IMG/VR virus record: IMGVR_UViG_3300017917_000415
Span: 1-31,894 of that record
DNA: 31,894 bases
Direction: 5' to 3' (one strand)
From: a virus
Position numbers and translations under genes: made by a program. A model generated the notes under the pieces. The model saw only the letters and a list, made by a program, of their open reading frames with translations. It was not told the origin of the DNA and did no database searches. Positions 13,672-21,306 of the stretch are shown in pieces; positions within the stretch are counted from its first letter, which is position 1; the number at the start of each line of letters is the position of its first letter.

Positions 13672-14637
13672 ATGTCTGTATTTGACCTAGAGCACATTTT
13701 CATTGTATTTCACCCCGGAGCGGGTGGAAACTTTATTGCGTCCTTATTGGAAAAGGTAGTAAAGAATGATGATGCGTCTATTAATGTAAGTACTAGCGGC
13801 GCTGCCCACACATTAATAAACAGAAAAATTGCCGGAACTGACTATCTATCTTTTGGAACAGAGATTGACGAACAATCAAATTTCAAGAATCAGGACGAGC
13901 GTATTGATTTTTACTTGGATAAGATAAAAACTGAGTATGCAGATGTGACCGCACCGCAAATCATTTGGTCACATGATTTTACAAACATCCCTATATACAA
14001 GAAGTTTTTCCCTAACTCAAAAATCATAGTCATCACTCAAGAATCTATAAAAGAAAAGATTGCTGTGGTTATATTTAACGTAGCAAAAAATATTTTAGAT
14101 TTAAGTGCAGTGAACCCATTAACTGAAAAACGCATGATTGAGGTCATGAATATGTGGAATCACGGTATGCGTATGGACTTGGTTCATTTAATAGGTGAGT
14201 CTAAGGTAAAAACGTTGCGTAAAGATAGTAAGTTAATACGGTATCTGTCATTTTATAGAATGATGACATATTATCAACTAAATAGTAGCTTAGAAACGCT
14301 AGTAGAACAAGATGACCTTGTGAATACGGTGTTATATCCCTGTAAAGAACTACTTATATTAGGAAAGACTCCCTATACGATTGGTAAGAATTATTCAGAA
14401 TATACTGTTGATTGCGTTAAACTACCATTTGAATATCTTATGAATGATGACGTAAACATGTTAATAACTGCGATATCAGGAATAATTACACTAGATGATG
14501 ACAAAAAGAAAATCATCATAGATAACTACAATCTGTACAGAAATGCACAGAATAAAGAAGTACTAGACGATCCTGTCAAATACTTCCAAAAAATCAGAGC
14601 AGAGGGTCTGCATGAACTAAAACTCTTAACCACATAA
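13672..14637 (+). CDS. Sulfotransferase-like P-loop protein (321 aa)
   Basis: The N-terminus has a strand followed by HPGAGGNFIASLL (P15-G16-A17-G18-G19-N20), like the PAPS/P-loop strand-turn-helix of sulfotransferase-fold proteins in aquatic phages, and a downstream IIVIT strand after a PNSK turn. The classical GKS/GKT is absent, so nucleotide hydrolysis is unlikely. The C-terminal third has VDCVKLPFEYL, echoing the array gene at 7735. Substrate and true activity are unknown; the sulfotransferase label rests on the N-terminal pattern only. Confidence 0.65.
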   Translation: MSVFDLEHIFIVFHPGAGGNFIASLLEKVVKNDDASINVSTSGAAHTLINRKIAGTDYLSFGTEIDEQSNFKNQDERIDFYLDKIKTEYADVTAPQIIWSHDFTNIPIYKKFFPNSKIIVITQESIKEKIAVVIFNVAKNILDLSAVNPLTEKRMIEVMNMWNHGMRMDLVHLIGESKVKTLRKDSKLIRYLSFYRMMTYYQLNSSLETLVEQDDLVNTVLYPCKELLILGKTPYTIGKNYSEYTVDCVKLPFEYLMNDDVNMLITAISGIITLDDDKKKIIIDNYNLYRNAQNKEVLDDPVKYFQKIRAEGLHELKLLTT

Positions 14638-14643
14638 TACACT

Positions 14644-15567
14644 ATGAAACACACTATGAACCTACTAAAATTTATCATACTTTCAATTATGATATCAGTA
14701 TCATCATTTGCAAATGCATTTGATCTGAAAGCAAAACCTATACAAGTTATCATGCCCTTCCCACCAGGTGGCGGTGTAGACCAAACGTTTAGGCATATGC
14801 AAAAATATGCTTCACAAAAGGGAATAACTCTAATAGGAGTATACAAGCCAGGAGCAGAGGGTTTGATTGCAATGAGTGATTTAGTCACTCAACCTAAAGA
14901 TGGTTACCATGTTACTGTAACTACTGTTGCAGGTATAGGATATTTTAGAACACGCAATCCTTCTACTGACATTATTCCTATTACTGGTATTAGAGACACG
15001 ATATTGAGCGTTGTATCTAGTAACAAAGCTAATTTCAAAAACTTTGATGAATTTGAAAAGGCTTTGAAATCTGACCCTAACTTAACAATCGGTGTTGCTT
15101 CACCTTCTCAGAAATTGTTTGTTGAACAGTTATTAGAAGTTAACAAAACAAAAAATACCCCATTGCTTGTACCTTACAAAGGCAGTGCCCCTCTTGTTAA
15201 TGACTTGATTGCTGGCCACGTAAACAGTGCAGTAGTCCCGTACTCTGTAACAAGACAACATGTAGCTTCAGGGAAGCTTACACTATTGGCTTTAAGTTCA
15301 CGTGAAAAATTAGCCGAGACCGGTGTTACTAATATTGGTGTAAGATATCCTAAATGGGAACATACTGACGGATTTGTTTTCGCAGTCGCTGATGGCACAA
15401 ATAAAGAAGTAGTTGAAAAATGGACAGAGTTCTTAAAAGAGTATACTTCGGATCCACAAGTGCAAAAAGAATTCTTAGCAGAAAACACCACTATAACTGA
15501 GTTTGGCAGAAAAAACATAGAGAAAACCATTAGCGTTAGTATTAGGCGCCTACAAAATGCAAAATAA
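14644..15567 (+). CDS. TctC/Bug-family periplasmic solute-binding protein
   Basis: A 307-residue secreted protein. A signal peptide (basic start, hydrophobic core about residues 8-23, probable cleavage after ANA at 25) is followed by PIQVIMPFPPGGGVDQTFR, the family hallmark (P40-P41-GGG-x-D46) where the carboxylate ligand is bound. Later segments (VPYKGSAPLVNDLIAGHV and a GKLTLLALSS strand) are also typical. Bug/TctC proteins bind di- and tricarboxylates for the tripartite tricarboxylate transporter. No TctA or TctB gene is in the window, so it would have to work with the host's membrane components or bind the ligand alone. ATG 14656 is an alternative start. It overlaps the first PP-loop gene by 11 bases. 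Confidence 0.9.
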   Translation: MKHTMNLLKFIILSIMISVSSFANAFDLKAKPIQVIMPFPPGGGVDQTFRHMQKYASQKGITLIGVYKPGAEGLIAMSDLVTQPKDGYHVTVTTVAGIGYFRTRNPSTDIIPITGIRDTILSVVSSNKANFKNFDEFEKALKSDPNLTIGVASPSQKLFVEQLLEVNKTKNTPLLVPYKGSAPLVNDLIAGHVNSAVVPYSVTRQHVASGKLTLLALSSREKLAETGVTNIGVRYPKWEHTDGFVFAVADGTNKEVVEKWTEFLKEYTSDPQVQKEFLAENTTITEFGRKNIEKTISVSIRRLQNAK

Positions 15568-16708
15568 TTACTACGGTGGGTATTACAAAGTAGGAAGTCA
15601 AAAATTTACAAACAAGATCATGGCTGCTATAACAGCCACCGATCTAAGACTTCCTATGACTTGGCACTTTCACGATGAGGTGTTTTCTAAAGTAAAACCC
15701 ATTGGTGTAAGCAATCTTAAAGAACTATATAAACAACGTGCATTGCAATTACGAGACAAGTATGATTACTTGATATTAAACTTTAGTGGGGGCAGTGATA
15801 GCTGGACCGTTCTCAATACATTTTTAGAAAACAATATAAAGCTAGACCATGTATTTGTTAAATGGCCTATGAAAGCCATGGACAAAGGTTTCTACACGCC
15901 TAATAAAATTGATAAGACTGCGTTTAACTTTGTAAGTGAATGGGATTTTACTCTAAAGAAAGACTTAGAGTGGTTGGCTCAATCACACCCTGAAATAAAA
16001 ATAGAAGTTGGTGATTGGTTAGACAACCTCAATAATAGTTATTTCAATGATGACCTATTCGGTAATGCGGTCAACTATAGTTTCATGACCACTTTACTAC
16101 GCTGTCATTATGGCAGTGACACTGAAAAAGAACTAGTAGATAAAGGACTCAAAGTAGGTTCTATATATGGCGTAGATAAACCCTGGATTGCTATTTTAGG
16201 TAATAGCTGCTTCTTTTATTTCGTAGACGGTGCAACTACTACATGCCCGGTAAGAGCAGAGAATCCAGAGGGTACTGAATATTTTTATTGGAGTCCTGAT
16301 ATGCCAGAGATTGCAGTAGAACAAGCATATAAGGTATATCAATGGCACAAAAATAACAAACAAATGCGACACTTGATGTTAGAGTTGCGTATGTCGCCTT
16401 CTGAGAAAGAACAAGCGATAAACAAATACATGAAGAATTTTGAAGAATCGTCTGATGTAGTTAGATCGTTGATATACCCAGACTGGGACTTGTCTAAATT
16501 CCAAGCATTTAAGCCTATACCTGTTCCTGAGTTTGACGGCAAGCAAAAAGATTTTTGGCTAGAAGTTAGACCAGAGTTAGTAGAAATGAAACATACATGG
16601 AGACACTATTGGAGATCCTACTTTGATAAGATAGATTCGTCATTTCTACAGGCAAACAAAGAACTTAAAAAATCAGTAACCAAAATGCACTATTTAGGTG
16701 AGTTATAA
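15557..16708 (+). CDS. PP-loop ATPase, copy 1 (383 aa)
   Basis: The PP-loop motif SGGSDS at residues 77-82 follows a hydrophobic LILNF strand, as in ATP pyrophosphatases of the adenine nucleotide alpha-hydrolase fold (QueC, TilS, PAPS reductase, asparagine synthase C-domains). These activate a substrate by adenylation. A second region with HVFVKWPMKAMDKGFY, a GSIYGVDKPW block, and a YFYWSPDMPEIAVEQAYKVYQW segment is shared with the following gene. I cannot assign a substrate; base or tRNA modification, amide formation or sulfur chemistry are all possible. It is a close tandem paralogue of 16717-17868. Confidence 0.85.
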   Translation: MQNNYYGGYYKVGSQKFTNKIMAAITATDLRLPMTWHFHDEVFSKVKPIGVSNLKELYKQRALQLRDKYDYLILNFSGGSDSWTVLNTFLENNIKLDHVFVKWPMKAMDKGFYTPNKIDKTAFNFVSEWDFTLKKDLEWLAQSHPEIKIEVGDWLDNLNNSYFNDDLFGNAVNYSFMTTLLRCHYGSDTEKELVDKGLKVGSIYGVDKPWIAILGNSCFFYFVDGATTTCPVRAENPEGTEYFYWSPDMPEIAVEQAYKVYQWHKNNKQMRHLMLELRMSPSEKEQAINKYMKNFEESSDVVRSLIYPDWDLSKFQAFKPIPVPEFDGKQKDFWLEVRPELVEMKHTWRHYWRSYFDKIDSSFLQANKELKKSVTKMHYLGEL

Positions 16709-16716
16709 ATTAAAAC

Positions 16717-17868
16717 ATGCAAAATAATTACTATTCTGGCTATTATCAAGTAGGCACTCAAAAGTTTACGAACAAGATCATGGCTGCTATAACAGCTACT
16801 GAACAAAAAATTCCCATGACATGGCATTTCCATGATGAAATATTTGCTAACGTAAAACCCGTAGGTGTTAGTAATATCAAGGAGTTATATAAACAACGTG
16901 CTTTGCAGTTGCGTGACAAGTATGATTATTTGATACTGAACTATAGCGGCGGAAGCGATAGCTGGACTGTGTTGAATACCTTTCTAGAAAACAACATTAA
17001 GTTGGATCATGTGTTTGTTAAATGGCCTATGAAGGCAATGGATAAAGGCTTCTACAAAGCAAATACTGTTGATAGATCAGCGTTTAACTTTGCTAGCGAA
17101 TGGGACTTTACATTAAAGAAAGATTTAGAGTGGCTGGCACAAACTCATCCCGAAATAAAAATAGAGATAGGCGATTGGTTAGATAATCTTGATAACAGTT
17201 ATTTCAATGATAACTTGTTTGATAGCGCAGTAAATTATAGTTTTATGACTAACTTATTGCGTGTACCTTTTGGAAGTACAACTGAAAAGGAACTAGTTGA
17301 GAAGGGCCGCAAAGTGGGTTCTATATATGGCGTAGATAAGCCTTGGACTGCTATTATGGGAAATAGATGTTTCTTTTACTTTATGGATGGTGCACCTTCA
17401 ACATGTCCTGTACGCCCTGAAAATCCAGAGGGTACTGAGTATTTTTATTGGAGTCCTGATATGCCGGAAATTGCAGTAGAGCAGGCATACAAAGTTTACC
17501 AGTGGCATAAAAACAATAAACAAATGCGACACTTGATGTTAGAATTGCACAAGACAGCTACAGAAAAAGAACAAGCAGTATCTAAGTATATGAAAAATTT
17601 TGAAGAATCATCTGATGTAGTTAGATCATTGATCTATCCAGATTGGGATTTATCTAAATTTCAAGCATTTAAGCCCATGCCCATACCAGAGTTTGACGGA
17701 AAACAAAAAGACTTTTGGTTAGAAAATAGACCAGAAGTAATGGAAATGAAACATACATGGAGACATTATTGGAGGTCTTACTTTGATAAGATAGATCCGT
17801 CAATGTTGTATCCTAACAAAGAACTCAAAAAATCAATATCTAGATTGTATTATTTGGGCGAGTTGTGA
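16717..17868 (+). CDS. PP-loop ATPase, copy 2 (383 aa)
   Basis: It has exactly the same length as copy 1, with SGGSDS again at 77-82. The two proteins are identical over most of their length, while the DNA differs at many third codon positions, which indicates an old duplication kept by protein-level selection. The main differences cluster at residues ~185-240 (for example HYGSDTEKELVDKG versus PFGSTTEKELVEKG, and the segment before TCPVR) and in the C-terminal ~30 residues, which would suit a change of substrate or a heterodimer. It starts eight bases after copy 1. Confidence 0.85.
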   Translation: MQNNYYSGYYQVGTQKFTNKIMAAITATEQKIPMTWHFHDEIFANVKPVGVSNIKELYKQRALQLRDKYDYLILNYSGGSDSWTVLNTFLENNIKLDHVFVKWPMKAMDKGFYKANTVDRSAFNFASEWDFTLKKDLEWLAQTHPEIKIEIGDWLDNLDNSYFNDNLFDSAVNYSFMTNLLRVPFGSTTEKELVEKGRKVGSIYGVDKPWTAIMGNRCFFYFMDGAPSTCPVRPENPEGTEYFYWSPDMPEIAVEQAYKVYQWHKNNKQMRHLMLELHKTATEKEQAVSKYMKNFEESSDVVRSLIYPDWDLSKFQAFKPMPIPEFDGKQKDFWLENRPEVMEMKHTWRHYWRSYFDKIDPSMLYPNKELKKSISRLYYLGEL

Positions 17869-17877
17869 CCTTTCTTA

Positions 17878-17906
17878 TTGAAATTTTTTGTGATTAGCTG
17901 TATAAT
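17878..17906 (+). promoter_or_regulatory. Promoter predicting a leaderless mRNA (dexA-like gene)
   Basis: TTGAAA (17878-17883), a 17-base spacer and TATAAT (17901-17906), with ATG at 17912 only five bases later and no Shine-Dalgarno. The whole intergenic gap of 43 bases is taken by the promoter. The best -35 match of the leaderless group. Confidence 0.75.
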
Positions 17907-17911
17907 ACTGT

Positions 17912-18472
17912 ATGGCTAATGATATAATGATTGACATTGAGAGTTTGGATACTAGTCCTGACTGCGTAATCCTAACTATAGGAGCAGTGCGTTTTGATCC
18001 CAGAGGCAATGGTGTGGTTGAAAGACTAGAGCTAAAACCCACGGTTGAAGATCAAACAGAAATTTACAATAGGAGTATCAATGAAGATACATTACGATGG
18101 TGGAGTGAGCAGAGCCCTGAAGCACTTGAAGAAGCATTGGGAGACCAAGGACGCACTCCATTTAGTGAATGCATGGAGACCCTTTATAAGTTTTGTTGGA
18201 ATCGCCGTGCTGTGTGGAGCAATGGCGCTCCATTTGACCTTGTCGTTATGGAGCATGCCTGGAGACAAGTTAGTAACAAGCCTAATCCCATCCCCTGGCC
18301 CTTCTGGTCAATGCGAGACACAAGAACATTGTACGAAATCGCAGGTGTCAGCCTCAAAGACGGTGGACATTCAACAAGTCACAAAGCAGTAGAAGATGCT
18401 GAAAGACAAGCTATTGTCGTACAAAAAGCATATATGAAACTGATGAAAGCAGGATTGGCACAACCGCGATGA
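17912..18472 (+). CDS. dexA: DexA-like 3'-5' DNA exonuclease (DEDDh)
   Basis: A 186-residue exonuclease of the DnaQ/RNase T fold. The metal-binding residues are visible in order: D8-x-E10 in MIDIES, D109 in NGAPFDL, H157 in TSHKAV and D162 in EDAERQ, giving a DEDDh set. T4 DexA (227 residues) has the same layout and degrades DNA from the 3' end. It is somewhat shorter here. It heads a two-gene operon with the mini-DnaE gene (ATGA overlap) behind a predicted leaderless promoter. The symbol is given by family similarity. Confidence 0.8.
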   Translation: MANDIMIDIESLDTSPDCVILTIGAVRFDPRGNGVVERLELKPTVEDQTEIYNRSINEDTLRWWSEQSPEALEEALGDQGRTPFSECMETLYKFCWNRRAVWSNGAPFDLVVMEHAWRQVSNKPNPIPWPFWSMRDTRTLYEIAGVSLKDGGHSTSHKAVEDAERQAIVVQKAYMKLMKAGLAQPR

Positions 18473-19080
18473 AACTTAATGCAGATATTGATATTGACTT
18501 TGGAGACAGAGATAAGTTGTTGAAACTCATTCAGCACACTCCGGCTGCAATGCGTAACGTTAAGCCCATGCGTAGACACAACACTGGTATATACATCACA
18601 GATATACCCTACGACCCTGTATATAATATGGCTGCTATTGACTACACTGAAGCAGAAAAGAGGGGATACTTTAAGTTAGACTTACTGAATGTTCACGTGT
18701 ATGAGAATGTCAAGGATGAAAATCATTTGCAGGAACTAATGTCAGAACCTGATTGGTCTAAACTAAATGATAAACAGTTTGTTGAAAAATTGATTCACTT
18801 GAGCAATCATTATCAGTCATTGCGTAAGATGCCTGAACCAGTGAATAGTATTCCTAGACTAGCAATGTTTTTAGCGTTGATTCGTCCAGCTAAGAAACAT
18901 CTAATAGGTAAAACGTGGAAAGAAGTAAGTCAGACGATTTGGGAAAAAGAAGCTGATGGGTACAGCTTTAAAAAGAGTCACGCTATTGCTTATGCACAAT
19001 TAGTCGTGGTACATATGAATTTGTTAGTCCAGTCTCTTGACCAGGGTGATACTTCTACGTTTACTTCTGCGTTTGTTTAA
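18469..19080 (+). CDS. Miniature DnaE-like protein (203 aa)
   Basis: Motifs of the bacterial DNA polymerase III alpha subunit appear in the right order but with large parts missing. DIDIDF (D6, D8, D10) corresponds to PDxDVDF holding two catalytic Asp (E. coli D401 and D403). HNTGIYITDIP matches the HxxG region. GYFKLDLL (K69, D71) matches GLxKFDFLG with the third catalytic Asp. LALIRPA matches ALxRPG, and FKKSHAIAYA (167-176) matches FNKSHAxAYA. DnaE is over 1100 residues, and these segments span about 360 there against 170 here. Whether it polymerises, binds DNA, or is a decoy is unknown. It is coupled to the exonuclease gene. Confidence 0.65.
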   Translation: MKLNADIDIDFGDRDKLLKLIQHTPAAMRNVKPMRRHNTGIYITDIPYDPVYNMAAIDYTEAEKRGYFKLDLLNVHVYENVKDENHLQELMSEPDWSKLNDKQFVEKLIHLSNHYQSLRKMPEPVNSIPRLAMFLALIRPAKKHLIGKTWKEVSQTIWEKEADGYSFKKSHAIAYAQLVVVHMNLLVQSLDQGDTSTFTSAFV

Positions 19081-19404
19081 TTCATTCATACTGCATGTGG
19101 GTCCGTGCAGTATGACTAAGCTCTTGTTATTAAACGTTCGTATATAGGGCTTGAATATAGACCACTCGTTTTTTAAGAATAGATTAATGGGGATTAGTCT
19201 ATTTGATTCCCACCACCAAATTTCCCCTAATTCTAAGAATTTTTCTTTGATTGCAGCGTCCACAATGGCCCCGTAATCATATATTGTGGTTACCACATCA
19301 TCCCTGTTTTGCACAATTCCAACGTAATCCTGATTAGCATAGGAGCAGACGGTTATGAAAGGGTGTGTTTCGCTTAGTTTCTTGAAAAATTCGTTTTGTA
19401 TCAT
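19024..19404 (-). CDS. Lone minus-strand late protein, unknown (126 aa)
   Basis: The only convincing minus-strand gene. A TAAATA late promoter (19423-19430) lies 18 bases before its ATG. The protein is a compact alpha/beta chain with aromatic motifs (ANQDYVGIVQN, EIWWWESNRLIPINLF) and a basic C-terminus with two RR clusters. I have an impression of similar proteins in other T4-like aquatic phages, but no function. Its last 57 bases overlap, convergently, the end of the mini-DnaE gene. Confidence 0.75.
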   Translation of the reverse strand: MIQNEFFKKLSETHPFITVCSYANQDYVGIVQNRDDVVTTIYDYGAIVDAAIKEKFLELGEIWWWESNRLIPINLFLKNEWSIFKPYIRTFNNKSLVILHGPTCSMNELNKRRSKRRSITLVKRLD

Positions 19405-19422
19405 TATGTAAACTTACCCGTT

Positions 19423-19430
19423 TATTTATC
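19423..19430 (-). promoter_or_regulatory. Late promoter on the minus strand
   Basis: The minus strand reads GATAAATA here, the T4-like late promoter core (consensus TATAAATA, recognised by gp55-type sigma). The start expected about seven bases downstream leaves a leader of about 11 bases before ATG 19404. Confidence 0.7.
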
Positions 19431-19465
19431 ATTTGGTCCCACTTAAATAAATTAATATTTAATAG

Positions 19466-19473
19466 ACTAAATA
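19466..19473 (+). promoter_or_regulatory. Late promoter of the 19493 gene
   Basis: ACTAAATA, with no -35. It is divergent from the minus-strand promoter 40 bases away. A second TAAATA lies at 19444-19449. The predicted start near 19480 gives a 13-base leader to ATG 19493, whose spacing resembles that at 27202. Confidence 0.65.
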
Positions 19474-19492
19474 CTGTATTGAGAACCAATCT

Positions 19493-20266
19493 ATGTACGC
19501 AACTTCAGTTTTTATCTATACTCAGCGCCAAATTGTTGTGCTACTATCCGGGTATTCGCCGAGGAGATATATGCCAGTCTACGCTAAACCATTAACATTA
19601 CACAAAGGGGTTGATAATCAGATTCAATTCCAATTCTTGAACCAAGAACAAAAACCTGTTGATATCACAGGAAAAGAAATAACTTGCAGAATTATTAACT
19701 ATACGGGCGGCGAGGTCCTAATTAGAAAAGCATTAACCTTGCAATTACCTGCAACAGGAATTGCTGCTCTTATTCTAGGTCCTGCTGAACTTGAAGATAT
19801 TGACGCTCAAAAGTGTTACTACTCTTTAGAAATCCCCGTAGGTGAATTTGACTTCCCTGTATTCGTAGACCAAAATGCAGGTGCTAGGGGTGATATGAAT
19901 ATTGTTAATTCAGTATTACCATCCTTCATTCCATCTGAATCAATATCTATCCCAACAGGTCAAGGATTCCCCAACATCTCTGATCTAGCACCAAATTCTG
20001 ACGCAGGCTATACATATTACACTAGCGTGATTTCAACGAATGATAACCCAATATTATCATTACAAGCCGAGTATACTCAATATTACGGCAACGTTATTAT
20101 TGAAGGCTCTACTATTATCAACGGAGATTGGTATCCTATAATAACAGAAACTGACATGGCAAATGTGTCAGAAACCAAAGGGTATGTTGTCAGAGGATAC
20201 CATCCGTATATAAGGATGCAGTTTGTCAGTAATGCTGGTGTAGTAACCAATATATTGGCAAGATAA
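19493..20266 (+). CDS. Structural-type protein with BppU-like N-terminal domain (257 aa)
   Basis: The region YAKPLTLHKGVDNQIQFQFLNQEQKPVDITGKEITCRI has the strand-rich layout of phage baseplate or tail-fibre-upper N-terminal domains (BppU-like immunoglobulin fold: KG-x-D, FxFxNQDxxPVDLTG). The second half is a beta-sandwich-like chain. Transcribed as a late gene. ATG 19571 with GAGGAG just upstream is an alternative start (231 residues), but the promoter distance and the coding-like N-terminus (TQRQIVVLLSG) favour 19493. Probably a virion or baseplate protein; the exact position is unknown. Confidence 0.7.
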   Translation: MYATSVFIYTQRQIVVLLSGYSPRRYMPVYAKPLTLHKGVDNQIQFQFLNQEQKPVDITGKEITCRIINYTGGEVLIRKALTLQLPATGIAALILGPAELEDIDAQKCYYSLEIPVGEFDFPVFVDQNAGARGDMNIVNSVLPSFIPSESISIPTGQGFPNISDLAPNSDAGYTYYTSVISTNDNPILSLQAEYTQYYGNVIIEGSTIINGDWYPIITETDMANVSETKGYVVRGYHPYIRMQFVSNAGVVTNILAR

Positions 20267-20279
20267 TTAACCTGTTCTG

Positions 20280-20308
20280 TTGATTATCGCAAAGCAACAT
20301 GCTATAAT
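20280..20308 (+). promoter_or_regulatory. Promoter of the primase-helicase operon, nearly leaderless
   Basis: TTGATT (20280-20285), a 17-base spacer and TATAAT (20303-20308), with an extended -10 TGC directly before it. Eight bases separate the -10 from ATG 20317, leaving a leader of at most two bases. No Shine-Dalgarno. Confidence 0.7.
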
Positions 20309-20316
20309 AACTGAGC

Positions 20317-21306
20317 ATGTTTGATATTCTATCTATTATCCCGGGCAAGAAACGACAGACCCACGGTGGTTGGGTGTCGTTTAACGGGGTTTGTTGCCAT
20401 CACAGAGGACATCGTGCTGATACACGAATGCGCGGTGGCGTACATACTGATGGCAACAATTGGACATATCATTGCTTTAACTGCGGCTTCACTTCTGGAT
20501 TTACGTTAGGTAAGTCTATACCCTCAAAAGTTAGACAACTATTAACTTGGTGCGGAATTGACGAGAAAGATATATTGCGTTGGAACTTAGAAAGTTTACA
20601 ACAAAAAGATTTGTTAGACTTTACTAAACCAGCAGTTAAAACTAATATCAAATTTGAAACTAAGGAATTGCCTGAGGACTGTGAGAGTTTGAATCTTGAT
20701 GATCCTAGACACTTGCGATACATTGAATATATAGAAAGTAGAAACATACACTACGATAGTTATCCATTCAAAGTCACACCAACTGGTACAGGCAATCTTG
20801 TCTCTAGGAGAGAACATAGGATTATTATTCCTTATTATTTCAAAGGCAAGGTAGTTGGTTATACAAGTAGATTCTTAGATGACAAGTTACCTAAATACAT
20901 TAACGTACAACAGCCGGGGTATGTATTCAATATAGATGCACAACAAGATCAATGGAGTGTGTGTCTAGTAACTGAAGGTATATTTGACGCATTAAGTCTA
21001 GACGGTGTTGCATTGATGCACGATGATATCAGCGCAGAACAGGCAATGTTGTTAAGCACATTGAACAGACAAATAATTGTAGTACCCGATCGTGATGTAA
21101 CGGGATTAAAATTATGCGATAAGGCATTAGAGTTAGGATATCAAGTCAGCTTGCCTAATTGGGAAGCAGGCATCAAAGATGCAAACGATGCTGTCAAAAA
21201 GTACGGAAAGCTACCGACGCTACTAAGTATCTTACAAAGTGCTACAAACAGTAAAATAAAAATAGAATTACAAAGGAAGAAAATTGGCAAACAAAACGGC
21301 TTCTAA
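20317..21306 (+). CDS. 61: DNA primase, T4 gp61-like
   Basis: A 329-residue primase (T4 gp61 has 342). The N-terminal zinc-binding region has CCHHRGH (residues 26-32) and CFNC (53-56). The TOPRIM core shows VTEGIFDAL with the catalytic Glu at 220, and PDRDVTG with D258/D260, followed by KDANDA. gp61 makes short RNA primers on the lagging strand and joins the gp41 helicase in the primosome. Here the helicase gene follows directly, its start lying inside the primase gene, so the two should be co-translated. Confidence 0.9.
   Translation: MFDILSIIPGKKRQTHGGWVSFNGVCCHHRGHRADTRMRGGVHTDGNNWTYHCFNCGFTSGFTLGKSIPSKVRQLLTWCGIDEKDILRWNLESLQQKDLLDFTKPAVKTNIKFETKELPEDCESLNLDDPRHLRYIEYIESRNIHYDSYPFKVTPTGTGNLVSRREHRIIIPYYFKGKVVGYTSRFLDDKLPKYINVQQPGYVFNIDAQQDQWSVCLVTEGIFDALSLDGVALMHDDISAEQAMLLSTLNRQIIVVPDRDVTGLKLCDKALELGYQVSLPNWEAGIKDANDAVKKYGKLPTLLSILQSATNSKIKIELQRKKIGKQNGF

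Noticed and set aside
14633-14644. CATAAT five bases before the TctC gene as a further leaderless promoter
   Set aside because: No TTG-type -35 at 17 bases and a weak -10; it is more likely read from upstream.
16704-16717. TATAAATT before the second PP-loop gene as a late promoter
   Set aside because: One mismatch to the late core and the position would put the start on or after the ATG; cannot be separated from chance in AT-rich DNA.
18045-18392. A 115-codon alternative plus-strand frame inside the DexA-like gene
   Set aside because: It is completely contained in a gene with all five catalytic residues and lacks a ribosome-binding site.
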